A stretch of DNA of 64,000 bases from a virus. Positions 46,216-54,078 of the stretch are shown here, one piece after another (within the stretch, counting starts at the first letter, position 1; the number at the start of each line of letters is the position of its first letter). Below the pieces are notes generated by a model that was not told the origin of the DNA, ran no database searches, and worked only from the letters and a program-made list of their open reading frames with translations. The stretch spans positions 121,263 through 185,262 of IMG/VR virus record IMGVR_UViG_3300032285_001268, one strand, 5' to 3'. The translations under genes and the position numbers were made by a program.

Positions 46216-47325
46216 ATGGCAGGACAAGGTACATCAGTATTAGCATTGGATTATAATAATATTCAAACTAAAATTCAAAATATTTTAGGTACCGGTGCCT
46301 CCACCACAGGGTACGGACAGTTTGTCAGCAGTAGTCAAGTTCCGTCTACAAGAACAATTATTAGTGCAACACAGTGGTCAAATTTAAGAACAGATTTGAT
46401 CAATGCTAGAACACACCAAACAGGCGTTAACGAGCAGGGGAACTTAACAGACCCGGCTCCTACTTGCTATTTTGCAGGAACACTTGTGGGTAACGTACTA
46501 ACAGTTACAACGGTAACATCGGGAACAATCCAAGTTGGACAACGAATTTCTGGAACAAGTGTGCCAGCTAACACGGCTGTTATTGGTTTAGGTAGTGGTG
46601 CTGGCGGCGTAGGAACTTATACTGTTAATACTACAACTGCTAATCTTAATGTAACAGTTTCTCTAAGAGCAGTTATGCCTGTAAAAATTACAGAAGCAGA
46701 CCGCGCGGCATACAATGCTTATGCTGACACTATTACAACATTTAAATTAATTACGCCTCCTTCATCGCAAGGCACGCTTGAAACATATTCAACATCTGTT
46801 CGAACAACGGCTTGGAACGCTACAGTTACTAATACAGTTATTTTAACATTTACTGACTCCAATGCGGCTCGTTATTTCTTTAACACTGGCGGAAATATCC
46901 AATTTTCAGCAGCCATGACGCCCGATGTTGCAAACTTAAAAAATACTTCTTGGCAAACTATGTTAACTAACATGGGTTCGATTATTATGAATTATAATAC
47001 CACAGTTGTTACAGGTTCTGGAACAGCATCTGGCGGTATTGGTTTTTATCAATTAAACACTAGCCAACAGCTATTATTCCAAAAGCTCACTGAAGAACCA
47101 ACATACACGCCAAACCAGTATGATGTTTACGCATCAGTTAACGCTGGCGGAAATATTATCACATTTAGTATTCAATTTTCAGATCTGGCAACTACTTCGG
47201 GACACGGTAGTTACGGCGTCGACGAAAACGTAACAGGCACACTAGTAAGTACAGTGCGTGGTTATAGAGCAACTGGAGCTTATGTCCAAGTTTCGGCTCC
47301 AACAGTTGCAAGTTCAGGACCTTAA
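46216..47325 (+). CDS. Virion structural protein with inserted beta mini-domain
   Basis: 369 residues. The outer parts (ALDYNNIQTKIQNILG; GYGQFVSSSQV; ATQWSNLRTDLINARTHQTG at 54-73; ITEADRAAYNAYADT at about 159) look like one conserved aquatic-phage structural protein. Residues about 84-150 are an inserted domain (FAGTLVGNVLTVTTVTSGTI, GQRISGTSVPANT, GVGTYTVNTT) of a kind found scattered through phage and bacterial surface proteins. It is the last gene of the structural block; a sigma70-like promoter follows 12 bases after its stop. Confidence 0.75.
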   Translation: MAGQGTSVLALDYNNIQTKIQNILGTGASTTGYGQFVSSSQVPSTRTIISATQWSNLRTDLINARTHQTGVNEQGNLTDPAPTCYFAGTLVGNVLTVTTVTSGTIQVGQRISGTSVPANTAVIGLGSGAGGVGTYTVNTTTANLNVTVSLRAVMPVKITEADRAAYNAYADTITTFKLITPPSSQGTLETYSTSVRTTAWNATVTNTVILTFTDSNAARYFFNTGGNIQFSAAMTPDVANLKNTSWQTMLTNMGSIIMNYNTTVVTGSGTASGGIGFYQLNTSQQLLFQKLTEEPTYTPNQYDVYASVNAGGNIITFSIQFSDLATTSGHGSYGVDENVTGTLVSTVRGYRATGAYVQVSAPTVASSGP

Positions 47326-47337
47326 TCCCCTAAACTC

Positions 47338-47366
47338 TTGACAAGCTAATTACTGTAGTGTATCAT
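47338..47366 (+). promoter_or_regulatory. Sigma70-type promoter for the glycosyltransferase unit
   Basis: -35 TTGACA (47338-47343), 17-base spacer, -10 TATCAT (47361-47366), then CGGAG before ATG 47387. An 8-bp inverted repeat GTAGTGTA/TACACTAC (47355-47362 with 47369-47376) overlaps the -10, a possible operator. Confidence 0.65.
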
Positions 47367-47386
47367 CGTACACTACGGAGTTATCT

Positions 47387-47737
47387 ATGGACGAAAGAGT
47401 TGAAAAAGCCTTTGCCGTTGCTAATTATATGGCAACGCTATCTAATCAAAGAAGAATCATTTTAGAAGAGTTTAACCAAAAAGTAATTTATTATTTTGGC
47501 GGAGCAACTTTTAAAATCACACCCGAGTTAATAAATCTTGCCAAAACAGCAATTGATTTAGGCCACGAAACAAACGTGCCTTTTTTAGATTCGAATAATT
47601 TTCCTGTAATTATTCCTGATGTTCAAGAATTTTTTAATAGTATTGTTTCTATATACTTCGAATCATTAAACGAATACTCGGCCAAGTTTGCAGAAATAAA
47701 GAGCAAGCGAAAAATATCAGACATGGTTGAACTATGA
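47387..47737 (+). CDS. Unknown small protein, first gene of the glycosyltransferase unit
   Basis: 116 residues, soluble and mixed helical/beta, unrecognised. N-terminal helix VEKAFAVANYMATLSNQRRI, then FNQKVIYYFGGATFKIT, ending in a lysine-rich helix (KFAEIKSKRKIS). Good ribosome binding site (CGGAG). The stop overlaps the next start by 4 bases (ATGA), so it is co-translated with the first glycosyltransferase-like gene and may work with it. Confidence 0.75.
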   Translation: MDERVEKAFAVANYMATLSNQRRIILEEFNQKVIYYFGGATFKITPELINLAKTAIDLGHETNVPFLDSNNFPVIIPDVQEFFNSIVSIYFESLNEYSAKFAEIKSKRKISDMVEL

Positions 47738-48582
47738 CGACAGGAGCAATTATTTTTGCTCAAAACAATACAACCATTGATTATGTTAAGATGGCTGTTT
47801 TTGCTGCCGAACGAATTAGAAAATATTTAGACATTCCGGTAAGCATTATTACAGATAGCGGCGATTGGTTAGCCAAGGCATATCCTGCTCATACATTTGA
47901 TAAAGTTATCCCAATACCGGTTGCTAAGTATACTCAATCTAAACCTTTCAGGGACGGGGCACTTGCCTATAAAATGCTAGACTGGAGGAATCAGTCTCGG
48001 CATATGATTTATGATCTCACTCCCTATGATCGAACTATAGTATTTGATAGTGATTACATTATCAATTCTTCGTTGTTAAAATCAGCAATTGATAACGATC
48101 ACGACTTCCAGATATATAGAAAAAGTTTTTCTCTCGCACCAGATGTTCCCAGATCTGAATTTGAAAGATTAAATCAATATAGTATTCCGTTTTACTGGGC
48201 TACTGTTTTTGTTTTTAATAAAACGCCAGTCAACAGTGCATTTTTTGATCTAGTATCTTATGTAAAAGAAAACTATACGTATTTTAGAGTATTATATAAT
48301 ATCGAATCTACAACGTTTAGAAATGACTTGGCTTTTAGTATTGCTATTAATATCATGAACGGTAAAACGGAAGGTGAATTTGCAACACCATTACCCGGTT
48401 CTATGATATATGCAACAGATAAAGATTTGTTATTAGATATTAAAGATGACAAAATGAAATTTTTAGTCGAGAAGGCAGGCTATATTGGTGAATACTATGC
48501 AACAAAAACATCAGGTGTTGATGTCCACGTAATGAATAAATTTAGTCTAACACGATACATCGATGGAGTCATGAATGTCTAA
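47734..48582 (+). CDS. Glycosyltransferase-like protein (GT-A fold, DSD motif)
   Basis: 282 residues. Opens with GAIIFAQNNTTIDYV and reaches a DxD-type motif at D105-S-D107 (YDRTIVFDSDYII), which in GT-A enzymes holds the metal and sugar nucleotide. The layout resembles GT8-like enzymes. It is a paralogue of the next gene: both have FDK(V/I)IPIP about 45 residues before the DxD. Sugar and acceptor are unknown. It lies directly after the fibre genes but under its own promoter, so it may modify virion proteins or the host surface. The stop overlaps the next start by 8 bases. Confidence 0.75.
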   Translation: MTTGAIIFAQNNTTIDYVKMAVFAAERIRKYLDIPVSIITDSGDWLAKAYPAHTFDKVIPIPVAKYTQSKPFRDGALAYKMLDWRNQSRHMIYDLTPYDRTIVFDSDYIINSSLLKSAIDNDHDFQIYRKSFSLAPDVPRSEFERLNQYSIPFYWATVFVFNKTPVNSAFFDLVSYVKENYTYFRVLYNIESTTFRNDLAFSIAINIMNGKTEGEFATPLPGSMIYATDKDLLLDIKDDKMKFLVEKAGYIGEYYATKTSGVDVHVMNKFSLTRYIDGVMNV

Positions 48583-49420
48583 AGGATTTATTGTCTTGGC
48601 ACAAAATACTGAAAAGGTTGATTATGTCCAACAGGCTTATGCATTGGCGTTATCTATTAAAATAAGTCAACCTGATATTAATAATATTAGTTTGGTTACA
48701 AATGATGTAGTTCCTGAAAATTATAAAAAAGCATTTGACAAAATAATTCCAATACCGTTCAATGACGATGCAGTTGACTCAAATTGGAAGATAGAAAATC
48801 GTTGGAAAATAATTCATGCTACACCATATGATGAAACAATGGTATTAGAAGCAGATATGTTGGTACTAGAAGATTTGTCAAATTGGTGGGAATACTGTAG
48901 TAATTTTGATTTTCGTTTATGTAATAAAATTAAAAATTATAAACAACAGTATGTTGATGAGTCTCCATATAGAAAAACATTTATAGAAAATGATTTATCT
49001 AATCCTTATTTTGCCTTGCATTATTTTAAGAAAACAGATTTAGCATTTGCCTTTTATAAATGTCTCGAGCTTATATCCTTCAATAGAGAGTTCTTTTACG
49101 GAAAATTTACCCCAAATGAATACCAAAAATGGTTAAGTATGGATCTTGCCAGTGCCATTGCTGTTAAGATGCTGGCCGCAGAAGACCTAGTATACGATGT
49201 AAATTCTCCTTTAGAATTTATACACATGAAACCGGCAATACAAGGTTGGGATCCAATTCCAGCTAGTTGGCAAGATACTGTGCCTTTCTTTCATACTAGA
49301 AGTGGTTCATTAGTAGTTGGCAATATAAAACAAAGTAAAATATTTCATTACGTGGAAAAAGATTTCATTACGAAAAAAATATTATCAAACATGGAGGCAA
49401 CTGCGTATGGCACGGAATAA
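48575..49420 (+). CDS. Glycosyltransferase-like protein, paralogue of 47734
   Basis: 281 residues. Shares GFIVLAQNTEKVDYV at the start, FDKIIPIPF near 54-62 and the metal-motif position (TPYDETMVLEADMLVLED, E92-A-D94), where the first Asp of DxD is replaced by Glu. C-terminal FIHMKPAIQGWDP resembles the distal HxKP-type motif of GT8-like enzymes. The change of the first acidic residue could still bind metal. It overlaps both neighbours, so the unit is tightly coupled. Confidence 0.72.
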   Translation: MSKGFIVLAQNTEKVDYVQQAYALALSIKISQPDINNISLVTNDVVPENYKKAFDKIIPIPFNDDAVDSNWKIENRWKIIHATPYDETMVLEADMLVLEDLSNWWEYCSNFDFRLCNKIKNYKQQYVDESPYRKTFIENDLSNPYFALHYFKKTDLAFAFYKCLELISFNREFFYGKFTPNEYQKWLSMDLASAIAVKMLAAEDLVYDVNSPLEFIHMKPAIQGWDPIPASWQDTVPFFHTRSGSLVVGNIKQSKIFHYVEKDFITKKILSNMEATAYGTE

Positions 49421-49997
49421 TGTTTGGATCGAACCTACGTTCTGGGCTTACTATGATAAAGCTACAGGAAATATTTTAGCAGTTACAAATGTTGATGATA
49501 AAAAACAAAAAAACAGAATTGAAATAACACCAGAATTACATTCTAGACTAGTAGCAGGAAAAGAAAAGTTTAGCGACTACACAGTTGGTTATCTTCGGTC
49601 GGATGATGGGAAAAATATATTATCTATAACTGCTAAAAAAGATCTTGCATTTATATTTAAAAATACAATGCTTACAGTAGTAAGCCTACCTCCTGCTGAC
49701 GATACCGATGTAATAGTTGAATGGAACAAAGAACAAGAATCTTGGTTTTTTTCGTTATCAGAAGATGCTAAAAAAACAATAGCACTCAAATTTGGTGACA
49801 TTAGAATTGTGTTTTTTGTTACATTAGAAAATGATTTTGATTTTCTTGTTAGGACGATTGTACTAAACAATGAAGATTTAATGGCAAAAGAAAAAATTCA
49901 AATACCATTTGAACATGACATTGAAACGCAAATTAATAAAATAACTATTTCTACAAAAATAGTTTATCAATCTTACGGGTTATTAGTAAATGATTAA
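49407..49997 (+). CDS. Unknown protein between the glycosyltransferase-like pairs
   Basis: 196 residues, beta-rich, no motif recognised. N-terminus PTFWAYYDKATGNILAVTN looks like a strand-turn-strand; the C-terminal half is alternating strands (IEWNKEQESWFFSL type). A GGAGG ribosome binding site lies inside the previous gene. It overlaps its neighbours by 14 and 8 bases. It might be the protein that gets glycosylated or a virion decoration, but nothing in the sequence proves it. Confidence 0.7.
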   Translation: MARNNVWIEPTFWAYYDKATGNILAVTNVDDKKQKNRIEITPELHSRLVAGKEKFSDYTVGYLRSDDGKNILSITAKKDLAFIFKNTMLTVVSLPPADDTDVIVEWNKEQESWFFSLSEDAKKTIALKFGDIRIVFFVTLENDFDFLVRTIVLNNEDLMAKEKIQIPFEHDIETQINKITISTKIVYQSYGLLVND

Positions 49998-50883
49998 AGT
50001 TATAGAACAAGACATTATATTTTTAAGTTATGATGAGCCTAATGCAGAAAAACATTATGCTGATTTATTAAGTAAAGCGCCGTGGGCTAAACGAGTACAC
50101 GGAGTTAAAGGAAGCGATGCCGCACACAAAGCCTGTGCTAAACTAAGCGATACTGAATACTTTGTTACAGTAGATGCTGATAATATTGTTGATCCTAAGT
50201 TTCTTGAGGTTGAAATAGATATAGATGCATTAGGATTAACTCCGGATCACGTGTTTAGTTGGTGTGGAAAAGTTCATGTAAACGGACTAATGTACGGCAA
50301 TGGCGGTCTAAAAATGTGGACACGTAAGTTTGTAAACAACATGCGCACACATGAAAATTCAGATCCTAATGATGCTAAAGGACTTGTAGAATTCTGCTTT
50401 GATGACAAGTACTATCAGTTTAATGAAAACTACAGTGAGAGTTATACCAATGCAACACCATTCCAAGCATGGAGAGCAGGCTTCCGTGAAGGTGTAAAAA
50501 TGTCATTAGATCAAGGAGCGAAGGTAACTAGCTTACAAAATGTTTGGTGGCAAAACTATCATAGATTATTAATTTGGTGCAATGTCGGAGCCGATGTTGA
50601 AAATGGTTTATGGAGTATGTATGGTGCAAGAGAAGGCGCATACTTAACCAACTGTACTGATTGGAACTATGCCAATGTTCGAGACTTTGAATGGCTGACT
50701 AACGAGTGGAATGAAAAATACAGCAAGGTGACTCCTGAAATGTTACCCTATGAAATTATGGGATTGGGCGAAACCCTCAACCACGAATGTAAACTAGAAA
50801 TAGTTGATCCAGATTCAGATTGGAGCGAATTCTTTAAATCGGTTTACAATAACACTCCTAGAATTATAAGAAAACGTGTTTGA
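49990..50883 (+). CDS. Glycosyltransferase-like protein (DAD motif family)
   Basis: 297 residues. DxD-type site D62-A-D64 (EYFVTVDADNIVDPKF), preceded by RVHGVKGSDAAHKACAK. Later YGNGGLKMWTRK (about 103) and ATPFQAWRAGFREGVKM (about 155) are shared with the next gene. The fold is probably GT-A (GT2-like), but the family is phage-specific and the activity is not shown. It overlaps the next gene by 8 bases. Confidence 0.65.
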   Translation: MIKVIEQDIIFLSYDEPNAEKHYADLLSKAPWAKRVHGVKGSDAAHKACAKLSDTEYFVTVDADNIVDPKFLEVEIDIDALGLTPDHVFSWCGKVHVNGLMYGNGGLKMWTRKFVNNMRTHENSDPNDAKGLVEFCFDDKYYQFNENYSESYTNATPFQAWRAGFREGVKMSLDQGAKVTSLQNVWWQNYHRLLIWCNVGADVENGLWSMYGAREGAYLTNCTDWNYANVRDFEWLTNEWNEKYSKVTPEMLPYEIMGLGETLNHECKLEIVDPDSDWSEFFKSVYNNTPRIIRKRV

Positions 50884-51928
50884 TATATTTTATGTCGGTC
50901 AAGAATCTGACCAATGGATACAACTAAAAGAAAAATACCCGTTATCTCATCGGGTGGATACTTTTGCCGAGGCACAAAAACGTGCCTTTACAAAAATGTT
51001 TTGGGTGGTATGGGATGATTTAATTTTAGAATCATCTTTTAAATTTGATTATAAAGTTCCTGATTACGATCGTCACTACATTCATGTTTTTAAAAATGGA
51101 AAGTTTTATGACGGTGTAACACTATTTCCAAAAAGTGTTTCTGTTTCTAATAGAGAATTAGATTATAGATTTTATGCTAGTAAAAAAGAAATAGACATAC
51201 AGGCTAGTTTACCAAAACCGTTTGATGTTGTCTTTATAAGTTTTTATGAAAATTTTGCAGACAAGAATTTTGAAATATTGCAGAAAAGATTAAACAAATC
51301 TATTCAGCGTGTAAACGGTGTAAAAGGAATTCATAAGGCACATATACAAGCCGCAACTCTAGCATCCACTAGAATGTTTTGGGTAGTTGATGCTGATGCA
51401 GAAATAGTTCCTGATTTTAATTTTAACTATCAGGTAATTAGACACAATCAGGATTCTGTATTTGTTTGGAGAAGTCGCAATCCTATTAATAATTTAGAAT
51501 ACGGTTATGGTGGTGTAAAGCTATTACCAAAAAAATTAACCCTGTCTATGGACATTACTAAACCGGATATGACTACTAGTATTAGTTCTAAGTTTGTTGC
51601 AGTAGACGAAGTAAGCAATATTACTGCATTTAATACAGATCCATTTAGTGCTTGGAGATCGGCATTTAGAGAGTGTACCAAATTAGCTTCTCGATCAATA
51701 CAAGGTCAAATTAGCGAAGAAACTAGCGAACGTTTAAATGGTTGGTGTACATTAAATGACAATGCGCAATATGGATTTTATGCATATATGGGCGCACTTG
51801 CTGGTCGAAGGTACGGAGAAAAAAATGCCTCCAATCCAGAGGCACTGGGTAAAATAAATGATTTTACTTGGCTAGAAGATCTGTGGCTAGCGGAAAAATC
51901 TCAGATATCACTCGAGCACAAGCAATAG
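50876..51928 (+). CDS. Glycosyltransferase-like protein with duplicated N-terminal half
   Basis: 350 residues, paralogue of 49990. The second half has RVNGVKGIHKAHIQAATLAS then MFWVVDADAEIVPDF (D172-A-D174), YGYGGVKLLPKK and PFSAWRSAFREC. The first 115 residues repeat the same layout in weak form (FAEAQKRAFTKMFWVVWDDL at 30-49), where DAD has become WDD, suggesting an internal duplication with a degenerate first copy. The last 65 bases overlap thyX on the other strand. Confidence 0.65.
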   Translation: MFDIFYVGQESDQWIQLKEKYPLSHRVDTFAEAQKRAFTKMFWVVWDDLILESSFKFDYKVPDYDRHYIHVFKNGKFYDGVTLFPKSVSVSNRELDYRFYASKKEIDIQASLPKPFDVVFISFYENFADKNFEILQKRLNKSIQRVNGVKGIHKAHIQAATLASTRMFWVVDADAEIVPDFNFNYQVIRHNQDSVFVWRSRNPINNLEYGYGGVKLLPKKLTLSMDITKPDMTTSISSKFVAVDEVSNITAFNTDPFSAWRSAFRECTKLASRSIQGQISEETSERLNGWCTLNDNAQYGFYAYMGALAGRRYGEKNASNPEALGKINDFTWLEDLWLAEKSQISLEHKQ

Positions 51929-52532
51929 CAACTTCTTGATGCTCTAATTGTGTACCGTTAGCACTACGTAATTCAATAAAATGAATCCAACTACGCAATG
52001 TGCCGTTCATATATAAACGACTTTCAGTAAGTCCTTCTGGTAGTACTGCGCGAGCCTGCTCCTTGGCAATGCCTTTTGCAATAGCTTCTTCGTAGGCTAC
52101 GCGAGCCTGCTCAATGATCCACTTTTGCTTGGCATCCCACCATGCTTGTAACTCTGTATCATTTGTTTGGATGCTGTTCTGCCTATTGGCGGTGTCTTGG
52201 AGTCTTGCTTCTCTGGTAACGAATGCAAGATCTTTAGTAGGGTCTGCGTATCGTTGAGAAAATTCTTGAAAGCTAAAAGATCTATGTCGTAAGATTTGTC
52301 GGGCAATGTCTCTTGTTGTGGTAATTTCGATGCAGGCTGAGACCATTTCGAGTGGGCTCCAGTGCTGGTGTTTGATGAGGTATTTGATGAGTTTTGTTGA
52401 TGTTTCGGTGTTAAGTTGGTTGCTAGGATTGCTGACACGGGCGCAATACGCAATGAGTTCCTGCGCATCTGTGATACCAAGATCTGTAAATTCCTGTGTG
52501 GGCTGTGAGTAACTGAGTAATCGAACATTCAT
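51864..52532 (-). CDS. thyX: Flavin-dependent thymidylate synthase ThyX
   Basis: 222 residues. Makes dTMP from dUMP with FAD, NADPH and methylene-tetrahydrofolate. The diagnostic RHRx7S motif is present at residues 82-92 (RHRSFSFQEFSQRY). The C-terminal LRSWIHFIELRSANGTQLEH also fits. Length is typical. The stop of the preceding gene overlaps the ATG at 52532. Its 3' end overlaps the convergent glycosyltransferase-like gene by 65 bases, so its last 21 codons are doubly constrained. Confidence 0.95.
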   Translation of the reverse strand: MNVRLLSYSQPTQEFTDLGITDAQELIAYCARVSNPSNQLNTETSTKLIKYLIKHQHWSPLEMVSACIEITTTRDIARQILRHRSFSFQEFSQRYADPTKDLAFVTREARLQDTANRQNSIQTNDTELQAWWDAKQKWIIEQARVAYEEAIAKGIAKEQARAVLPEGLTESRLYMNGTLRSWIHFIELRSANGTQLEHQEVAIACARVISEIFPLATDLLAK

Positions 52533-52852
52533 TATAGCTTCTTTTTCTTAAGGAATTTTTGAGTTTCTTTTTCTATATCTTTTCGTACACGATGGGTGTC
52601 CAATTTGAAATCAACGTTTTCTATTCTATCGTCATAGTTACTAACTAATTCCGACAGTTGTTTTTCAAATCGTCCCCATCCTTCTTTTTTGGTACGAGAT
52701 GTTATTTTTATTTCCCAAGTTTTGCCGTCTTTAAAATTCACCAACACAGAATGGAGATACCCTATAGGTAAGACATTTAAATCTACCTCGCCGAATATTT
52801 CTGGCCAATGTGCAACAACGTCCTTGGGAAGTTTCCTTCCCCTTTTTGTCAC
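52532..52852 (-). CDS. Conserved phage protein, unknown (GTG start)
   Basis: 106 residues. The start is GTG at 52852, overlapping the stop of the gene before (GTGA); no ATG exists in the first part of the frame, so GTG is likely real. Basic ends (KRGRKLP; FLKKKKL) flank a small mixed domain (VLVNFKDGKTWEIKI). I do not recognise it beyond a general likeness to small conserved proteins of T4-like aquatic phages. Confidence 0.7.
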   Translation of the reverse strand: MTKRGRKLPKDVVAHWPEIFGEVDLNVLPIGYLHSVLVNFKDGKTWEIKITSRTKKEGWGRFEKQLSELVSNYDDRIENVDFKLDTHRVRKDIEKETQKFLKKKKL

Positions 52853-53499
52853 GCTGTAGCTTTAACCTTCTTTTGTGTCGGTACTAGTTCTTCAGCTTTG
52901 CGACGCATTTCAGCGGCTTGCTTGGCTAGCTTGTCTGCTTGGCTACGGAAAAACTTTGCTTGTTCTTCTGGGCTTGCATTAGAGTCAAGGACTGCATCTG
53001 GTGTTACACTAGCAGAAGTAATTTTAACTGATTCATCTAGCTTTTCAACTTTAGCAAGTTCTTTTACTTCGGCAGCGTCTTTAGCTTGTGTAGCCTGCTT
53101 TTCGTCAAACGTTGGTTTAACAGCAAGTTGGTCAACAGTCAAACCGCGTTGTTCTGCGATTAGTTGATTCAACTCTGATAGTTGAACTGACACACCTGGA
53201 CTTGGAGTCATTTCAATAGTGCTGGTGCCCATTTTTAGTAGACGGCCATTTTGGTGTAACCAAACAAGCATATTACTGCCATCTGGGAATGTGGAACGCA
53301 TTAGCAGTTCGGCAAACTCCCAAGCATCTTGTGCTGATTGGCCTTCAACTAAATTGATAATAGCGTTGTGGAATGCATCATCTAATGAGTCAGTTGGAAT
53401 AACCAAACATGATGATGATTCTCCTGGTAGCGTACGATATGCTACTAAACATCTTTGCTTAGTAGATATAATACGGCCTACGTGTTTGAGTTCAGCCAT
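52849..53499 (-). CDS. Unknown phage protein with C-terminal coiled coil
   Basis: 216 residues. The N-terminal domain (about 1-110) is beta-rich: GRIISTKQRCLVAYRTLPGE, then DAFHNAIINLVEGQSAQDAW and LVWLHQNGRLLKMGTS. The C-terminal 100 residues are Ala/Lys/Glu-rich helix (AEVKELAKVEKLDE; QADKLAKQAAEMRRKAEEL), a probable coiled coil. It lies 1 base after the 87-residue gene. No function is recognised. Confidence 0.75.
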   Translation of the reverse strand: MAELKHVGRIISTKQRCLVAYRTLPGESSSCLVIPTDSLDDAFHNAIINLVEGQSAQDAWEFAELLMRSTFPDGSNMLVWLHQNGRLLKMGTSTIEMTPSPGVSVQLSELNQLIAEQRGLTVDQLAVKPTFDEKQATQAKDAAEVKELAKVEKLDESVKITSASVTPDAVLDSNASPEEQAKFFRSQADKLAKQAAEMRRKAEELVPTQKKVKATA

Positions 53500-53500
53500 A

Positions 53501-53764
53501 TTAAACTCCTAGACCGGCGGCGGCACTTGCTGTAGCGTCTGCTTCTGGTTGTGATGCACCTGCTTTTTCAGCGGCGGCTTGTTGTTCTGCTACTTTCTCT
53601 AAGAAAGATGATAGCTTATTATATGTCGAACCTACTGCGACCATTTCGTTAGGTTTAAATGCACCACGTTGGCTAGCAATATCAATGATAGCTTTCATAG
53701 CGTTTAAATCGTTAATAGTAAGATCGTTACTGTTTTGTGCGGCTTGTTGTGTAGTATCTGTCAT
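53501..53764 (-). CDS. Small conserved phage protein, unknown
   Basis: 87 residues. Core helix pair LTINDLNAMKAIIDIASQRG and VGSTYNKLSSFLEKV, with an Ala-rich tail. This layout is common in T4-like aquatic phages, but no role is known to me. AAGGAG precedes the ATG at 53764. Confidence 0.75.
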   Translation of the reverse strand: MTDTTQQAAQNSNDLTINDLNAMKAIIDIASQRGAFKPNEMVAVGSTYNKLSSFLEKVAEQQAAAEKAGASQPEADATASAAAGLGV

Positions 53765-53790
53765 GGTATCTCCTTAAAATACAAACTTAA

Positions 53791-54078
53791 TTATCTGAGT
53801 TGTAAATGAGGACAGGCAATCTTGAAGAAACTGAGTTCTTTTTCACTTTCAAAACCGATTTGTGTAACATGAATAAAACTGTTACCATCGCCGAGTGCAA
53901 TTCCCTGTCCTATATAGTACCTATTATTTAGATTATTTTTAATCCAGGTATCTAATTTTTGAACGAATTGCGGGTTATACTTTTCTATATTGGTATACTT
54001 AAAATGCGGAGCGGCAAACTCAACCCTCCGCAAGTTGAAATAATTTAGAGGATTGGGTTTACCATTCTTTAAGCTCAT
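53791..54078 (-). CDS. Small protein, unknown
   Basis: 95 residues, mixed alpha/beta (PHFKYTNIEKYNPQFVQKLD; YYIGQGIALGDGNSFIHVTQ). No motif recognised. The start overlaps the end of the metallopeptidase gene by 4 bases, so it is made with the MoxR/VWA pair. Confidence 0.72.
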   Translation of the reverse strand: MSLKNGKPNPLNYFNLRRVEFAAPHFKYTNIEKYNPQFVQKLDTWIKNNLNNRYYIGQGIALGDGNSFIHVTQIGFESEKELSFFKIACPHLQLR

